From NCBI GenBank assembly GCA_028868235.1, contig JAGWUW010000192.1, positions 1 through 5,614 on the forward strand: 5,614 bases of DNA, read 5' to 3'. Of this stretch, positions 1 to 5,614 are shown piece by piece; the stretch's first letter is position 1, and the number at the start of each line of letters is the position of its first letter. A program made the position numbers and the translations under genes. Below the pieces are notes generated by a model. It was not told the DNA's origin and searched no databases. It saw only the letters and a list, made by a program, of their open reading frames with translations. This DNA is from Betaproteobacteria bacterium. GTDB lineage: Bacteria > Pseudomonadota > Gammaproteobacteria > Burkholderiales > Rhodocyclaceae.

Positions 1-34
1 GTTGCCGACTGACGCCACTGAAAGCACTCTGACC

Positions 35-739
35 ATGACACCCGCCAATATTTCCGGAATCGAAGTCTGCGTTTTCGATGCCTATGGAACCTTGTTCGAC
101 GTCTCCAGCGTTGCCCGTGGCGCCCAGAATGCCCTCGGTGAAGATTGGCAAGCACTCTCCGACTTATGGCGCAGCAAGCAGTTGCAATACACCTGGCTGC
201 GCGGCTTGGCGGGTCAGCACGCCGACTTCTGGCAGGTTACCGGCGACGCACTGGATTTCGCGCTGACCAGCCTGCAGATCGATCGGCCCGGGCTGCGCGA
301 ACGGCTGATGAACCTCTACCTGAGTGTTGCAGCCTATCCGGAAGTGTCGGCGACGCTGCAGAAGCTGAAGGATGCCGGACTGCAGACGGCCATACTTTCC
401 AACGGCTCGCCGGCCATGCTCGATGCAGCGGTCGACAACGCAAAACTGGGCAATTTGCTAGATGCCGTGCTCTCGGTCGAATCGGTCGGCGTATTCAAGC
501 CGCACCCGGCCGTCTACGGACTGGCCGCACAGCATTTCCTGGTCGCGCCGGAGCGAATCTGCTTTCTCTCATCGAACAGTTGGGATGCCTTCTCGGCCAA
601 GGCCTACGGCTTTCGTGTCCTGTGGTGCAACCGCTTCGGGCAGGCGGCGGAACGAATACCGGCGCAGCCCGACGGTGAGATTGCCGATCTGTCGCAGCTC
701 CTTGCCTGCCTTGATGGCAAAGGCATCCTAAAAGTGTAA
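35..739 (+). CDS. (S)-2-haloacid dehalogenase, type II (HAD superfamily)
   Basis: Predicted cytoplasmic hydrolase that converts L-2-haloacids (for example chloroacetate or L-2-chloropropionate) to D-2-hydroxyacids through an aspartyl-ester intermediate. Numbering from the ATG at 35 (234 aa), the nucleophile is D15 in FDAYGTLFD, with T19 in the same motif. R46 lies in WRSKQLQYTWLR, S122-N123 in LSNGSP, K155 and Y161 in FKPHPAVY, and S179, N181, W183 and D184 in SSNSWD. These match the catalytic and halide-binding set known for the L-DEX/DehII family (D10, T14, R41, S118, K151, Y157, S175, N177, D180), with matching spacing apart from a one-residue insertion between the arginine and serine positions. 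Length is normal for the family. The frame is open upstream to a TTG at position 2, so the start could be earlier and beyond the window; ATG 35 fits family N-termini better, although no strong ribosome binding site is visible. Family assignment is firm; the natural substrate is inferred. Confidence 0.93.
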   Translation: MTPANISGIEVCVFDAYGTLFDVSSVARGAQNALGEDWQALSDLWRSKQLQYTWLRGLAGQHADFWQVTGDALDFALTSLQIDRPGLRERLMNLYLSVAAYPEVSATLQKLKDAGLQTAILSNGSPAMLDAAVDNAKLGNLLDAVLSVESVGVFKPHPAVYGLAAQHFLVAPERICFLSSNSWDAFSAKAYGFRVLWCNRFGQAAERIPAQPDGEIADLSQLLACLDGKGILKV

Positions 740-810
740 GAAATAGCGCTTCTCCCGCGACAAAGGAATGAAGGCAGCGTTTTTGCCCGACTCCTCACAC
801 AAAAAACAGC

Positions 811-815
811 AGGGA
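811..815 (+). promoter_or_regulatory. Ribosome binding site that fixes the start of the fusion gene
   Basis: AGGGA lies six bases before the ATG at 822. An earlier in-frame ATG at 768 has AAAGGA directly touching it, which leaves no usable spacing. The residues between the two ATGs are polar and unlike a family N-terminus, whereas 822 begins with a lysine/arginine-flanked hydrophobic segment. This supports 822 as the start. Confidence 0.6.
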
Positions 816-821
816 TCGTTC

Positions 822-2966
822 ATGAAATACAGAAAGCTGGCGCTACTGGCCGTCATCGGCATCTTGGCCGGACTCTATGTCCACTTCGACTTGGGCCAAT
901 ATCTCAATCTCCAGGCGCTCAAAGAACGACAGGCGGCAATCGAGACTTTCCGCTCAGCCAATCTCGGGCTGACCGTTGCCGGTTATTTCGTCGTGTACAT
1001 CATTGCCACGGCGCTCTCTATCCCCGGCGCGGCGCTGCTGACGCTGGCCGGCGGCGCCATCTTCGGGTTGCTCTGGGGAACGCTGATCGTTTCTTTCGCG
1101 TCGACCATCGGCGCCACGCTGGCCTTCCTGATGTCCCGCTTCCTGCTCCGTGACTGGGTCAGCCAGCGCTTCGGCCAGCGTCTGGCAGCCATCGACGAAG
1201 GCATCAAGCGTGAAGGCGCCTTCTATCTCTTCACCCTGCGCCTGGTGCCGGCCTTTCCCTTCTTCCTGGTCAATCTGCTGTTTGGCCTGACGGCGATGAA
1301 AACCCGTGCCTACTACATCGCCAGCCAGCTCGGCATGCTGGCCGGCACGGTGGTGTATGTCAATGCCGGCACCCAGTTGGCCCGCCTCGATTCCCTGTCC
1401 GGCATCCTCTCGCCGGCTCTGATCGGCTCTTTTGTCCTGCTCGGCATCTTCCCCCTGATCGCCCGCAAACTCGTGGAGATGGTTCGCATGAACAAGGTAT
1501 TCGCCCATTGGAAGAAGCCGGCGCGCTTCGAGCGCAATCTGGTGGTGATCGGTGGCGGCAGCGCCGGCCTGGTCACGGCCTATATCGCCGCCGCCGTCAA
1601 GGCCAAGGTCACACTCGTCGAAAAGCACAAACTCGGTGGCGACTGCCTGAATACCGGCTGCGTCCCCTCCAAGGCGCTGATCCGTTCCGCCAAGTTCCTG
1701 TCGCACATCACCCGTTCCCAGGAATTTGGCATCGCCACGGCACAGGCCAACTTCGAATTCGCCGATGTGATGAAGCGCGTCCAGTCCGTGATCAAGACGG
1801 TCGAGCCGCATGACTCTGCCGAGCGCTACAGCGGACTGGGGGTCGATGTCATCCAGGGCAGCGCGAATATCGTCTCGCCCTGGGAAGTGGAGATTACCCG
1901 TGAGGATGGCAGCACCCAGCGCCTGAGCACGCGCAGCATCGTCATCGCCACCGGCGCCCGGCCTTTCGTGCCGCCGATCCCCGGTATCGAGGAGGTCGGC
2001 TATCTCACCTCGGACAACGTATGGAATCTGCGCGAACTGCCGCAGCGGCTGGTCGTGCTCGGCGGCGGGCCGATCGGCTCGGAAATGACCCAGGCCTTCG
2101 CCCGCCTTGGTGCCAAGGTAACTCAGGTCGAGATGGCGCCGCGTATCATGATTCGGGAAGATCCCGAAGTTTCCGAACTGGTTACCCGGCGTTTCCGTGC
2201 GGAGGGGATCGACGTGCTGCTCAATCACCGCGCCAAGCAATTTGTCGTCGAGAACGGCGAGAAGGTGCTGATCGCCGAGCATGACGGACAGGATGTGCGC
2301 ATTCCCTTCGACGCCGTGCTCGTCGCCGTCGGTCGCGCCGCCAATCTCAAGGGTTTCGGGCTGGAAGAACTGGGCGTTCGAACGGGGCGCACCGTCGAAA
2401 CCAACGAATTCCTGCAAACCAATTACCCGAATATCTATGCTGCCGGCGATGTCGCCGGTCCGTTCCAATTCACCCATACCGCTGCCCATCAGGCTTGGTA
2501 TGCCGCAGTGAACGCCCTGTTCGATCCGCTCAAGAAATTCAAGGCCGATTACTCGGTGATCCCGTGGGCCACCTTCGTCGAGCCGGAAGTAGCCCGGGTC
2601 GGCCTGAACGAGCTGGAAGCCAAAGAGAAAGGAATTCCCTACGAAGTCACGACCTACGACATCGACGATCTCGACCGGGCGATTGCCGACAGCGAGGCGC
2701 ACGGCTTCATCAAGGTGCTGACCGTGCCGGGCAAGGACAAGATCCTGGGCGTCACCATCGTCGGCGAACATGCCGGCGACCTGATCGCCGAATACGTGCT
2801 GGCCATGAAGCAAGGCATCGGGCTGAACAAGATTCTCGGCACCATCCACATCTACCCGACGCTGGCCGAAGCCAACAAATACGTGGCCGGCAACTGGAAG
2901 AAGGCGCACGCGCCGCAAAGACTGCTCGCCTGGGTCGAGCGTTTCCATGCCTGGCGGCGGGGGTAA
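822..2966 (+). CDS. Bifunctional TVP38/TMEM64 (VTT) membrane domain - FAD-dependent disulfide oxidoreductase
   Basis: A 714-aa fusion. Residues 1 to about 215 form a VTT/DedA-like membrane domain: hydrophobic segments near 5-20, 50-75, 80-104, 134-157, 165-185 and 193-213, with a family-like GGAIFG (77-82) and LRLVPAFPFFLVN (139-151). A basic linker then leads to a pyridine nucleotide-disulfide oxidoreductase related to dihydrolipoamide dehydrogenase and MerA. It has an FAD-binding GGGSAG (244-249), the redox pair C275/C280 in GGDCLNTGCVPSK, an NAD(P)-binding GGGPIG (414-419) followed by E437, which favours NADH, and a second FAD motif AAGD ending at D543. At the C-terminal dimer-interface motif HIYPTLAE (676-683), tyrosine 678 stands where lipoamide dehydrogenases have the catalytic histidine; MerA also has tyrosine there. 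It has no N-terminal heavy-metal domain and no C-terminal Cys-Cys, so it is not a classical MerA. The fusion architecture is known from databases, but substrate and role are unknown. It is first in a tight cluster, five bases before the next gene. Confidence 0.93.
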   Translation: MKYRKLALLAVIGILAGLYVHFDLGQYLNLQALKERQAAIETFRSANLGLTVAGYFVVYIIATALSIPGAALLTLAGGAIFGLLWGTLIVSFASTIGATLAFLMSRFLLRDWVSQRFGQRLAAIDEGIKREGAFYLFTLRLVPAFPFFLVNLLFGLTAMKTRAYYIASQLGMLAGTVVYVNAGTQLARLDSLSGILSPALIGSFVLLGIFPLIARKLVEMVRMNKVFAHWKKPARFERNLVVIGGGSAGLVTAYIAAAVKAKVTLVEKHKLGGDCLNTGCVPSKALIRSAKFLSHITRSQEFGIATAQANFEFADVMKRVQSVIKTVEPHDSAERYSGLGVDVIQGSANIVSPWEVEITREDGSTQRLSTRSIVIATGARPFVPPIPGIEEVGYLTSDNVWNLRELPQRLVVLGGGPIGSEMTQAFARLGAKVTQVEMAPRIMIREDPEVSELVTRRFRAEGIDVLLNHRAKQFVVENGEKVLIAEHDGQDVRIPFDAVLVAVGRAANLKGFGLEELGVRTGRTVETNEFLQTNYPNIYAAGDVAGPFQFTHTAAHQAWYAAVNALFDPLKKFKADYSVIPWATFVEPEVARVGLNELEAKEKGIPYEVTTYDIDDLDRAIADSEAHGFIKVLTVPGKDKILGVTIVGEHAGDLIAEYVLAMKQGIGLNKILGTIHIYPTLAEANKYVAGNWKKAHAPQRLLAWVERFHAWRRG

Positions 2967-2971
2967 AGCAG

Positions 2972-3793
2972 ATGGCAATCCTGACCAAAATCGCCTTGTT
3001 TGCCGCCTTTGCCTTGGCCAGCCTGTCCGCCAGTGCTTTCGATCACGACTACCGCGAATGGCAATCGCTACTCGCCAAGCACGTCAAGGTCGCGCCCGAT
3101 GGCCATTCGAGCCGGGTCGACTATCGGGGCATGGCAGGCGACCGGGCGCGGCTCGACGCCTTTCTCAAAAGTCTATCTGCCGTCCCGGAAGCGGAATACA
3201 CCCAGTGGTCGAAGCCCCAGCGCCTGGCCTTCCTCATCAATGCGTACAACGCCTGGACGATAGCCCTGGTCCTCGGCAAATACCCCGACCTCAAGTCGAT
3301 CAAGGAGCTGGGCAGCGTTTTCCAGTCCCCCTGGAAGAAGAAATTCATCCCGCTCTTCGGTAGCGAAATGGCACTCGACGACATCGAACACGGGCTGATC
3401 CGCGCCCCGGGCGCCTTCGACGAGCCGCGCATCCATGCCGCCGTCGTCTGCGCCTCGATCGGTTGCCCGATGCTACGCGCCGAAGCCTTTACCGCCGACA
3501 GGCTGGACGCCCAACTGGAGGACGGCATGCGCCGCTTCCTTGCCGACAACAGCCGCAATCGCTTCGATGCCGCCAGCGGCAAGCTGCGGGTCTCGAAAAT
3601 CTTCGACTGGTACGGCAAGGATTTCGAAAAGGGACAGCAGGGGTTCACCTCGCTCAACGCCACCTTCGGCCGCTATGCAGCTCAACTCGCCCTTACGCCG
3701 GAGGCTCAGGCGCGCATCCGCCAGGGCGACTACAAGGTGGAGTTCCTCGATTACGACTGGCGTTTGAACGACGTGGCCGGTACGGGGCACTAG
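2972..3793 (+). CDS. Secreted DUF547 domain protein
   Basis: A 273-aa protein with a clear Sec signal peptide: K6, a hydrophobic core at 7-18, and a likely signal peptidase I site after SASA (A22/F23), placing the mature protein in the periplasm or outside. The rest matches DUF547: the INAYNAW block (89-95), LDDIEHGLIR (135-144) with H140, and RIHAAVVCASIGCPMLR (153-169) with H155, C160 and C165, followed by EAF. The conserved His and Cys residues hint at a catalytic or metal/redox site, but no biochemical activity is established for the family as far as I know. The ATG at 2972 is chosen because it begins the signal peptide and sits five bases after the upstream stop; the frame is open much further upstream, but that part overlaps the oxidoreductase gene and is not real. 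Part of the cluster 822-5313. Confidence 0.92.
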   Translation: MAILTKIALFAAFALASLSASAFDHDYREWQSLLAKHVKVAPDGHSSRVDYRGMAGDRARLDAFLKSLSAVPEAEYTQWSKPQRLAFLINAYNAWTIALVLGKYPDLKSIKELGSVFQSPWKKKFIPLFGSEMALDDIEHGLIRAPGAFDEPRIHAAVVCASIGCPMLRAEAFTADRLDAQLEDGMRRFLADNSRNRFDAASGKLRVSKIFDWYGKDFEKGQQGFTSLNATFGRYAAQLALTPEAQARIRQGDYKVEFLDYDWRLNDVAGTGH

Positions 3794-3797
3794 GGGA
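3792..3797 (+). promoter_or_regulatory. Ribosome binding site overlapping the upstream stop codon
   Basis: AGGGGA overlaps the TAG stop of the DUF547 gene and lies five bases before the ATG at 3803. This arrangement suggests translational coupling of the NlpC/P60-like gene to the DUF547 gene. Confidence 0.6.
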
Positions 3798-3802
3798 CAG
3801 AC

Positions 3803-4582
3803 ATGAACGTACTGGCTCGACGTGTTGGCGGTTGGCTGGGCCGTTGGCTCAGCCAGCCGCACCACCGTCATGGCGCCGCGCTGCCGACCCCCCGGGAGCG
3901 CCTGGCGGCGACCCTCCAACCCGGGGACGTTCTCCTCGTCGAAGGCGAGACGCGGGTCAGCGTGGCGATCAAGTACCTGACCCAATCGACCTGGTCGCAT
4001 GCCGCGCTGTTCATCGGCAACGCAGCGGGACGCATTGGCCCGGACGGCACCGCCCTGTGTTTCGTCGAGGCCGACATCATCGACGGCATCCGCCTGGTCG
4101 AACTGTCCGAGTTCGACGGCCTGCACAGCCGCATATGCCGGCCGGTTGGCCTTTCCGACGTGGATCGGCAGCAGGTCATCGACTACGGCCTGGCCCGGGT
4201 CGGCCAACAGTACGACCTGAAAAACGTCTTCGACCTGGCGCGTTACCTGATCCCGACCCCGCCCGTGCCGCAGCGTTGGCGGCGGCGCATGTTGTCGCTG
4301 GGCAGCGGCGATCCGACGCGAGCCATCTGCTCGACACTGATCGCCCAATGTTTCCAGTCGGTGCGTTACCCCATCCTGCCGAGCGTCGAGTTTCGCGCAA
4401 CCGATCGCCTCGACTGTCCGGGATGTATCGAGGAAATTCTGCGCATTCGCCATCACAGCCTGTTCGTGCCCAGGGATTTCGATGTTTCCCCATATTTCGA
4501 GGTGGTCAAGCCGACCCTGGCCCGTGGCTTCGATTACCGGCAACTCAATTGGGCAAAAGATCAAGCGGCGAGTACGGCATGA
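3803..4582 (+). CDS. YiiX/YebB-like permuted NlpC/P60 cysteine hydrolase
   Basis: A 259-aa protein that fits the circularly permuted NlpC/P60 papain-like fold, where the histidine precedes the cysteine. PGDVLLVEG (40-48) opens the domain, STWSHAALFIG (62-72) carries the likely catalytic H66, E89 in CFVEAD is a candidate third polar residue, and AICSTLIAQCF (174-184) carries the likely nucleophile C176. Members of this clade are predicted thiol peptidases, amidases or, in the related LRAT group, acyltransferases and phospholipases; the substrate here cannot be told. No cleavable signal peptide is visible; the first 18 residues (RRVGGWLGRWL) are basic and aromatic and could lie on a membrane surface, so a cytoplasmic or inner-membrane-associated place is inferred. 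Starts nine bases after the DUF547 stop, with a strong ribosome binding site, and its TGA overlaps the next gene's ATG by four bases. Superfamily call rests on motif order and spacing, not on an alignment. Confidence 0.82.
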   Translation: MNVLARRVGGWLGRWLSQPHHRHGAALPTPRERLAATLQPGDVLLVEGETRVSVAIKYLTQSTWSHAALFIGNAAGRIGPDGTALCFVEADIIDGIRLVELSEFDGLHSRICRPVGLSDVDRQQVIDYGLARVGQQYDLKNVFDLARYLIPTPPVPQRWRRRMLSLGSGDPTRAICSTLIAQCFQSVRYPILPSVEFRATDRLDCPGCIEEILRIRHHSLFVPRDFDVSPYFEVVKPTLARGFDYRQLNWAKDQAASTA

Positions 4583-5313
4583 ACAAGCGCTTCGTTTTTC
4601 TCCTGACCAGCTTGTGGCTGTCTCACGCCGGGGCAAATGAGACCTGGATCGGACGCTTCGAATCGCTTGGCCCCGAGATACCCGCTCCATGGCAGATCCA
4701 GCAGGTTGATCCGAAGATCCCACCCACGCGCTATCGTCTGCGCCAATGGGATGGGGTCTATGCCGTCGAGGCGGAAGCAGAATCCTCGATGGCCCTGCTT
4801 GGCCGTCCCCTGACGGTCGACCTCGAAAAAACGCCGATTCTTTGCTGGCGCTGGCGTGTCGATGCCGCCTTGCAATCGGCCGACATGCGCACCAAGGCGG
4901 GGGACGACTACGCCGCACGGATTTATCTCACCTTCAGCGTTCCTGCTGCGCAACTCGATTTCGGCACACGCGCCAAGCTGGCGCTGGCTCGATCCATCTA
5001 CGGTAACCAGCTACCGGATGCCGCGATCAACTATGTCTGGGATAACCGGCTCGCACCAGAAACTTTGATGAACAACGCCTACACCGACCGGACACGGATG
5101 ATCGTGGTGCGCTCGGGGAATACCGATGCCGGCCGTTGGGTGGCCGAGCGCCGCGACGTGCGGGCCGACTTCCGGCGTGCATTTGGTGCGCTGAACGGAC
5201 AGCTCAATGGGATCGCCATCGCGGTCGACACCGACAACACGAAGGAAAGAGCGCACGCCGGGTTTGCGGAGTTTCACTTCGTGCCAGCTGGGCAGCTGTG
5301 CAAAAGCGAATAG
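4579..5313 (+). CDS. Secreted DUF3047 domain protein
   Basis: A 244-aa protein with a short signal peptide (basic MNKR, hydrophobic 5-14, likely cleavage after AGA at A19/N20), so it is predicted to be periplasmic. The mature part shows the DUF3047 pattern: CWRWRV (89-94), DDYAARIYLTF (109-119), INYVWDN (150-156), YTDRTRMIVVRSG (168-180), GRWVAERRDV (185-194), DFRRAFG (197-203) and GIAIAVDTDNT (211-221). The many conserved aromatic, Arg and Asp residues suggest a ligand-binding beta-rich domain, but no function is known. The ATG at 4579 overlaps the upstream stop in an ATGA junction, which together with the signal peptide fixes the start; the open frame upstream of it lies inside other genes and is spurious. 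No strong ribosome binding site precedes it, consistent with translation by re-initiation after the NlpC/P60-like gene. Last gene of the cluster. Confidence 0.9.
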   Translation: MNKRFVFLLTSLWLSHAGANETWIGRFESLGPEIPAPWQIQQVDPKIPPTRYRLRQWDGVYAVEAEAESSMALLGRPLTVDLEKTPILCWRWRVDAALQSADMRTKAGDDYAARIYLTFSVPAAQLDFGTRAKLALARSIYGNQLPDAAINYVWDNRLAPETLMNNAYTDRTRMIVVRSGNTDAGRWVAERRDVRADFRRAFGALNGQLNGIAIAVDTDNTKERAHAGFAEFHFVPAGQLCKSE

Positions 5314-5317
5314 TTGG

Positions 5318-5342
5318 GACCGACTGTAAGAATTGACCGACT
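5318..5342 (+). repeat. 8-base direct repeat GACCGACT, two copies
   Basis: GACCGACT occurs at 5318-5325 and again at 5335-5342, start to start 17 bases apart, and a shorter CCGAC recurs at 5346-5350. The repeats lie in the only spacer of the right-hand part of the window, between the DUF3047 stop and the next gene. They could be regulator half-sites, but a repeat this short can also arise by chance. Confidence 0.4.
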
Positions 5343-5360
5343 TTTCCGACCAATCAATAT
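5333..5360 (+). promoter_or_regulatory. Weak sigma70-like promoter candidate for the last gene
   Basis: TTGACC (5333-5338) is a good -35 match, followed after 16 bases by CAATAT (5355-5360), a poor -10 match. The pair lies about 25 bases before the ATG at 5385 and overlaps the second copy of the direct repeat. The spacer is AT-richer than the surrounding genes. Only suggestive. Confidence 0.25.
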
Positions 5361-5384
5361 GACCCAAGACAAAGGGAGACACAC

Positions 5385-5614
5385 ATGGCCTTAAACAACA
5401 AGATTCTGCTCGCCCGCCCGCACGCATTTATCGTATCGGAGATGCGGCCTTTCCTGGAAAAAAGCGGTTTTGCGCCGAGCAAGCTGGATTCACTCGGTGA
5501 TTTGCAGCAAGGCAATTTGGGTACGTTCAATGGTGCCGTGATCTCTACGGCAGTGATTTCCCCGATCAATGCCAGTGCAGAGGAGGTTTTCACTGCCCTG
5601 CACCAGCGTTATCC
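5385..5614 (+). CDS. Hypothetical protein, N-terminal part only
   Basis: An open frame from ATG 5385 runs off the window after 76 complete codons. GGGAG (5374-5378) six bases upstream is a good ribosome binding site, which supports a real start. The visible protein begins MALNNKILLARPHAFIVSE and has no signal peptide or membrane segment. The pattern of a short beta-strand (KILLA), a helix (MRPFLEKSGF), a second hydrophobic strand (GAVISTAVIS) and a helix (AEEVFTALHQ) resembles a response-regulator receiver fold. However, the acidic pocket after the first strand and the phospho-acceptor aspartate are not evident, so at most it would be a pseudo-receiver. I do not recognise the family. It is separated from the preceding cluster by 71 bases and is probably a separate unit. 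Confidence 0.72.
   Translation, partial: MALNNKILLARPHAFIVSEMRPFLEKSGFAPSKLDSLGDLQQGNLGTFNGAVISTAVISPINASAEEVFTALHQRY

Noticed and set aside
773..787. GGCA/TGCC pair with a T-rich loop in the 740-821 spacer, considered as a terminator
   Set aside because: The stem is only four pairs, the T-run is in the loop and not after the stem, so it does not fit a rho-independent terminator.
768..821. Earlier ATG for the fusion gene, adding 18 residues
   Set aside because: AAAGGA touches the ATG with no spacing, and the added residues are polar and do not look like part of the family. The 822 start has a well-spaced AGGGA.
822..2966. Annotation as mercuric reductase (merA) or dihydrolipoamide dehydrogenase (lpdA)
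   Set aside because: There is no heavy-metal-associated domain, no C-terminal Cys-Cys, and no mer genes nearby. The catalytic histidine of lipoamide dehydrogenase is replaced and no 2-oxoacid dehydrogenase genes are adjacent.
2495..2971. Upstream extension of the DUF547 frame
   Set aside because: It lies inside the oxidoreductase coding region in another frame and would bury the clear signal peptide that begins at 2972.
954..2978. A 674-codon open frame on the minus strand opposite the fusion oxidoreductase
   Set aside because: It is a mirror of the strong codon bias of the real gene. The translation is low in recognisable motifs, and the plus-strand protein has full cofactor motifs across the same bases.
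3463..4578. Upstream extension of the DUF3047 frame
   Set aside because: It overlaps the DUF547 and NlpC/P60-like genes, has arginine- and proline-rich shadow composition, and would place the signal peptide mid-protein.
3473..4918. A 481-codon minus-strand open frame spanning three plus-strand genes
   Set aside because: It crosses several gene boundaries, has no recognisable domain, and lies opposite well-supported DUF547, NlpC/P60-like and DUF3047 genes.
5285..5298. Two CAGCTG palindromes near the end of the DUF3047 gene, considered as a terminator or operator
   Set aside because: They lie in conserved-frame coding sequence, give only a four-pair stem with a usable loop, and no T-run follows.

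Overview
The window is compact, GC-rich bacterial DNA with every supported gene on the plus strand and almost no spacer. Gene style, GC content and the particular protein families (a TVP38/TMEM64-oxidoreductase fusion next to DUF547 and DUF3047 proteins) suggest a betaproteobacterium, perhaps in the Rhodocyclales. The organism is an inference from protein character; no rRNA or other marker gene is present.

Layout: (1) 35-739, a complete-looking type II (S)-2-haloacid dehalogenase of the HAD superfamily. (2) After an 82-base spacer, 822-2966 encodes a 714-residue fusion of an N-terminal TVP38/TMEM64 (VTT) membrane domain and a C-terminal FAD/NAD(P) pyridine nucleotide-disulfide oxidoreductase with an intact CxxxxC redox pair. 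(3) 2972-3793, a secreted DUF547 protein. (4) 3803-4582, a permuted NlpC/P60 (YiiX/YebB-like) papain-fold cysteine hydrolase with no signal peptide. (5) 4579-5313, a secreted DUF3047 protein. (6) From 5385 to the window edge, the start of an unrecognised protein with its own good ribosome binding site.

Genes 2 to 5 are separated by 5 bases, 9 bases and a 4-base ATGA overlap, so they very probably form one translationally coupled transcript. Together they make a membrane redox protein, two exported proteins of unknown function and one putative thiol hydrolase or acyltransferase. An attractive but unproven reading is an envelope or lipid-related module: VTT-domain proteins are linked to lipid scrambling or transport, and the permuted NlpC/P60 clade includes LRAT-like lipid enzymes. 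The dehalogenase may be outside this unit, and gene 6 looks like a new unit because a 71-base spacer with an 8-base direct repeat and a weak promoter-like pair precedes it.

No RNA gene, mobile element, CRISPR array, origin or convincing rho-independent terminator was seen.
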